A DNA stretch of 64,000 bases from Paraburkholderia graminis C4D1M (GTDB taxonomy: Bacteria; Pseudomonadota; Gammaproteobacteria; Burkholderiales; Burkholderiaceae), in the NCBI RefSeq assembly GCF_000172415.1, contig NZ_ABLD01000008.1, positions 1-64,000 of the forward strand, written 5' to 3'. Within the stretch, counting starts at the first letter, position 1; every line of letters begins with the position of its first letter. The position numbers and the translations under genes are program-made. Shown here piece by piece: positions 62,777-64,000 of the stretch. Below the pieces are notes generated by a model, which was not told the origin of the DNA, did no database searches, and was given only the letters and a program-made list of their open reading frames with translations.

Positions 62777-64000
62777 CGGGCTACCTCGTTACGTTCGAAG
62801 GTGCGCAAGACGGTCTCCGTGAACGAATTCAGCGAGACGTAGCGCGCGAAAAAATGCTGAAGAACCGACGCGAGCAAAAACGCGCTGCTGCCCTCGAAGG
62901 CCGCGTCGCTGCACGTCAGTGTGATTTCGAGCCCGCGCCCGTAGGTGATCGGTCCGGGCACCGGCACGCGGCGCGTGGCGGCTCTCGCGGCGACCTGCTT
63001 GATGCCTTCGATTCTCCGCCGCGCCGCCGCGTCGAACTCGTCGCGATAGAGGCCGAGCATCTCGCGCAATGCGGCGGCGTTCTGCTCGCCTTCGTCGTTG
63101 CCATCCTTGCTGCCATCGTCGTCGCGGCTCTCGTTGAACAGCGACAGGTAATTCAATTGCAGATGACTGATGAGCCGCCATGCGGTCTCGCCGGTGGCCG
63201 TCGGCGCGCGCGGCCGGGTCGGACCGGCGATGCAGCGAATCGATGCGACCGGCGCGTCGGTGTCCAGCGTGAAATCGGTGTACGACTTGCCGACCGGCAT
63301 ATGCAACGGCAGATCGCGATTGGTGCATAACACCCGCAAGCCGAGTTGACGCAGCGTGGTCGGGTACGGCGCGTCGTTTGCGTCGACGAGCGCAATGAAC
63401 GTCTCGCTGCCCACATAGCTGGAGCGCGCGCCGTTCTGCAATTGCCGGCCCGAAAGAAGACGCGGCTCGCGGCGCAACGTATAGAACGCCGACTGCACGT
63501 GATGCCAGGTGCGCGACGTGCCGCCATAGAACGGCAAAAAGCTTTGCTGCGGTTCCTGACTGTCGCCGTAGCCTTGCACGTCGAGCACACTATGCACCTC
63601 GAAATCCATCGGACGGGTGCGATCGCCGATCACGTGATACTCGGTCTTGCCTTGCTGAAGATGAATCCGGTCGGCCCGCTGCTCGAACAGATTGACCGCG
63701 GGCGTGCAGAACAGCCTGAAGTTGCCGGCGTCGAGCGCGTTATGCAGCCTGGCAGCACCGCGGTCGAGCCACACCACGATCTCGAACTCATTGCCCTGAG
63801 CCCGAGCGAGCACGGAGCGCAGTCCTGTGAATTCGACGAAGCGAAAGCGCTCCGGGCACGCGAAATATTCCTGTAGCAGTCTGTAGCCGCTAAACGAACG
63901 GTCGCCGTACGGCAGCATCGCCTCTTGTTCGCCGAAGCCGATCGCGCGCAGCGCCGCCGCGTCGTGATGGTCGCTGACGAATTGGCCTTCCTGCGCGCCT
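62740..64000 (-). CDS. tssF: Type VI secretion baseplate protein TssF (partial, N-terminus off the right edge)
   Basis: About 419 C-terminal residues of the roughly 600-residue baseplate subunit are present, open to the window edge. The conserved core LPYGDRSFSGYRLLQEYFAC and FFVEF-like segment, VNLFEQRADRIHL, EYHVIGDRTRPMDFEVHSVL and the C-terminal GRGLEITLTCSDAAFEG and FARYVSLNSFTET are typical of TssF. A start at 63918 is only an internal methionine; the frame continues upstream with DAAALRAIGFGEQEAMLPYG, as in the family. Genes tssE, hcp, tssC and tssB would be expected beyond the edge. Confidence 0.93.
   Translation of the reverse strand, partial: GAQEGQFVSDHHDAAALRAIGFGEQEAMLPYGDRSFSGYRLLQEYFACPERFRFVEFTGLRSVLARAQGNEFEIVVWLDRGAARLHNALDAGNFRLFCTPAVNLFEQRADRIHLQQGKTEYHVIGDRTRPMDFEVHSVLDVQGYGDSQEPQQSFLPFYGGTSRTWHHVQSAFYTLRREPRLLSGRQLQNGARSSYVGSETFIALVDANDAPYPTTLRQLGLRVLCTNRDLPLHMPVGKSYTDFTLDTDAPVASIRCIAGPTRPRAPTATGETAWRLISHLQLNYLSLFNESRDDDGSKDGNDEGEQNAAALREMLGLYRDEFDAAARRRIEGIKQVAARAATRRVPVPGPITYGRGLEITLTCSDAAFEGSSAFLLASVLQHFFARYVSLNSFTETVLRTFERNEVARWPATPGKRPIL

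Overview
The window is GC-rich DNA packed with genes. It looks like a Burkholderiaceae chromosome or megaplasmid of the Paraburkholderia/Caballeronia type. The grounds are the OpcP-like porin ending in Phe, AAHS-type aromatic acid transporters, several RbsABC-like sugar importers, molybdenum hydroxylase genes and a Burkholderia-style type VI secretion (T6SS) locus. Genus and replicon are inferred from gene content only. No rRNA, tRNA, CRISPR array or insertion sequence was seen.

Region 1 (1-10.6 kb, minus strand). A 2-keto-3-deoxygluconate permease runs off the left edge. Next to it is a nine-gene operon in transcription order gntR, mtnK, mtnA, class II aldolase, lipoprotein sugar-binding protein, ABC ATPase, ABC permease, dhaK, dhaL. 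mtnK, mtnA and a fuculose-phosphate-type aldolase are the three steps of the dihydroxyacetone-phosphate (DHAP) shunt for methylthioribose or 5-deoxyribose. Here they come with their own importer and a dihydroxyacetone kinase. A perfect palindrome lies before gntR and a strong hairpin follows dhaL.

Region 2 (10.9-17 kb). A Crp/Fnr-type regulator is followed by a second RbsABC-like importer with an Asp/Glu/hydantoin racemase. A divergent NAD-dependent epimerase/dehydratase shares their intergenic region, which holds two CRP-like palindromes. A methyl-accepting chemotaxis protein follows.

Region 3 (18.9-35.7 kb). This is a catabolic island for an aromatic or heteroaromatic acid. Two AAHS transporters and a porin (minus strand) diverge from a UbiX-type flavin prenyltransferase, FAD monooxygenase, VOC (possible ring-cleavage) protein, true fumarylacetoacetase, alpha/beta hydrolase, three-subunit molybdenum hydroxylase with a CoxG-like protein, a crotonase, a UbiD-type decarboxylase and a LysR regulator. 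The substrate is unknown; the set does not match a textbook pathway I recognise.

Region 4 (35.7-39.5 kb, minus strand). An ECF sigma factor is followed by an anti-sigma factor, a membrane-anchored catalase-family peroxidase and a second, paralogous anti-sigma factor.

Region 5 (39.7-64 kb). This is a T6SS locus: tssA (plus strand), then on the minus strand tssF (cut by the edge), tssG, clpV, a glycosyltransferase, an unknown protein, vgrG, a small accessory gene, an FHA protein, tssK, tssL, tssM, tagF, pppA, ppkA and a small membrane protein. Most are coupled by ATGA overlaps. The glycosyltransferase, three bases after clpV, carries the catalytic signature of large clostridial toxins and is a candidate T6SS effector. 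tssG is frameshifted, and vgrG has two compensating frameshifts that scramble about 44 codons. tssB, tssC, tssE, hcp and tssJ are not in the window.
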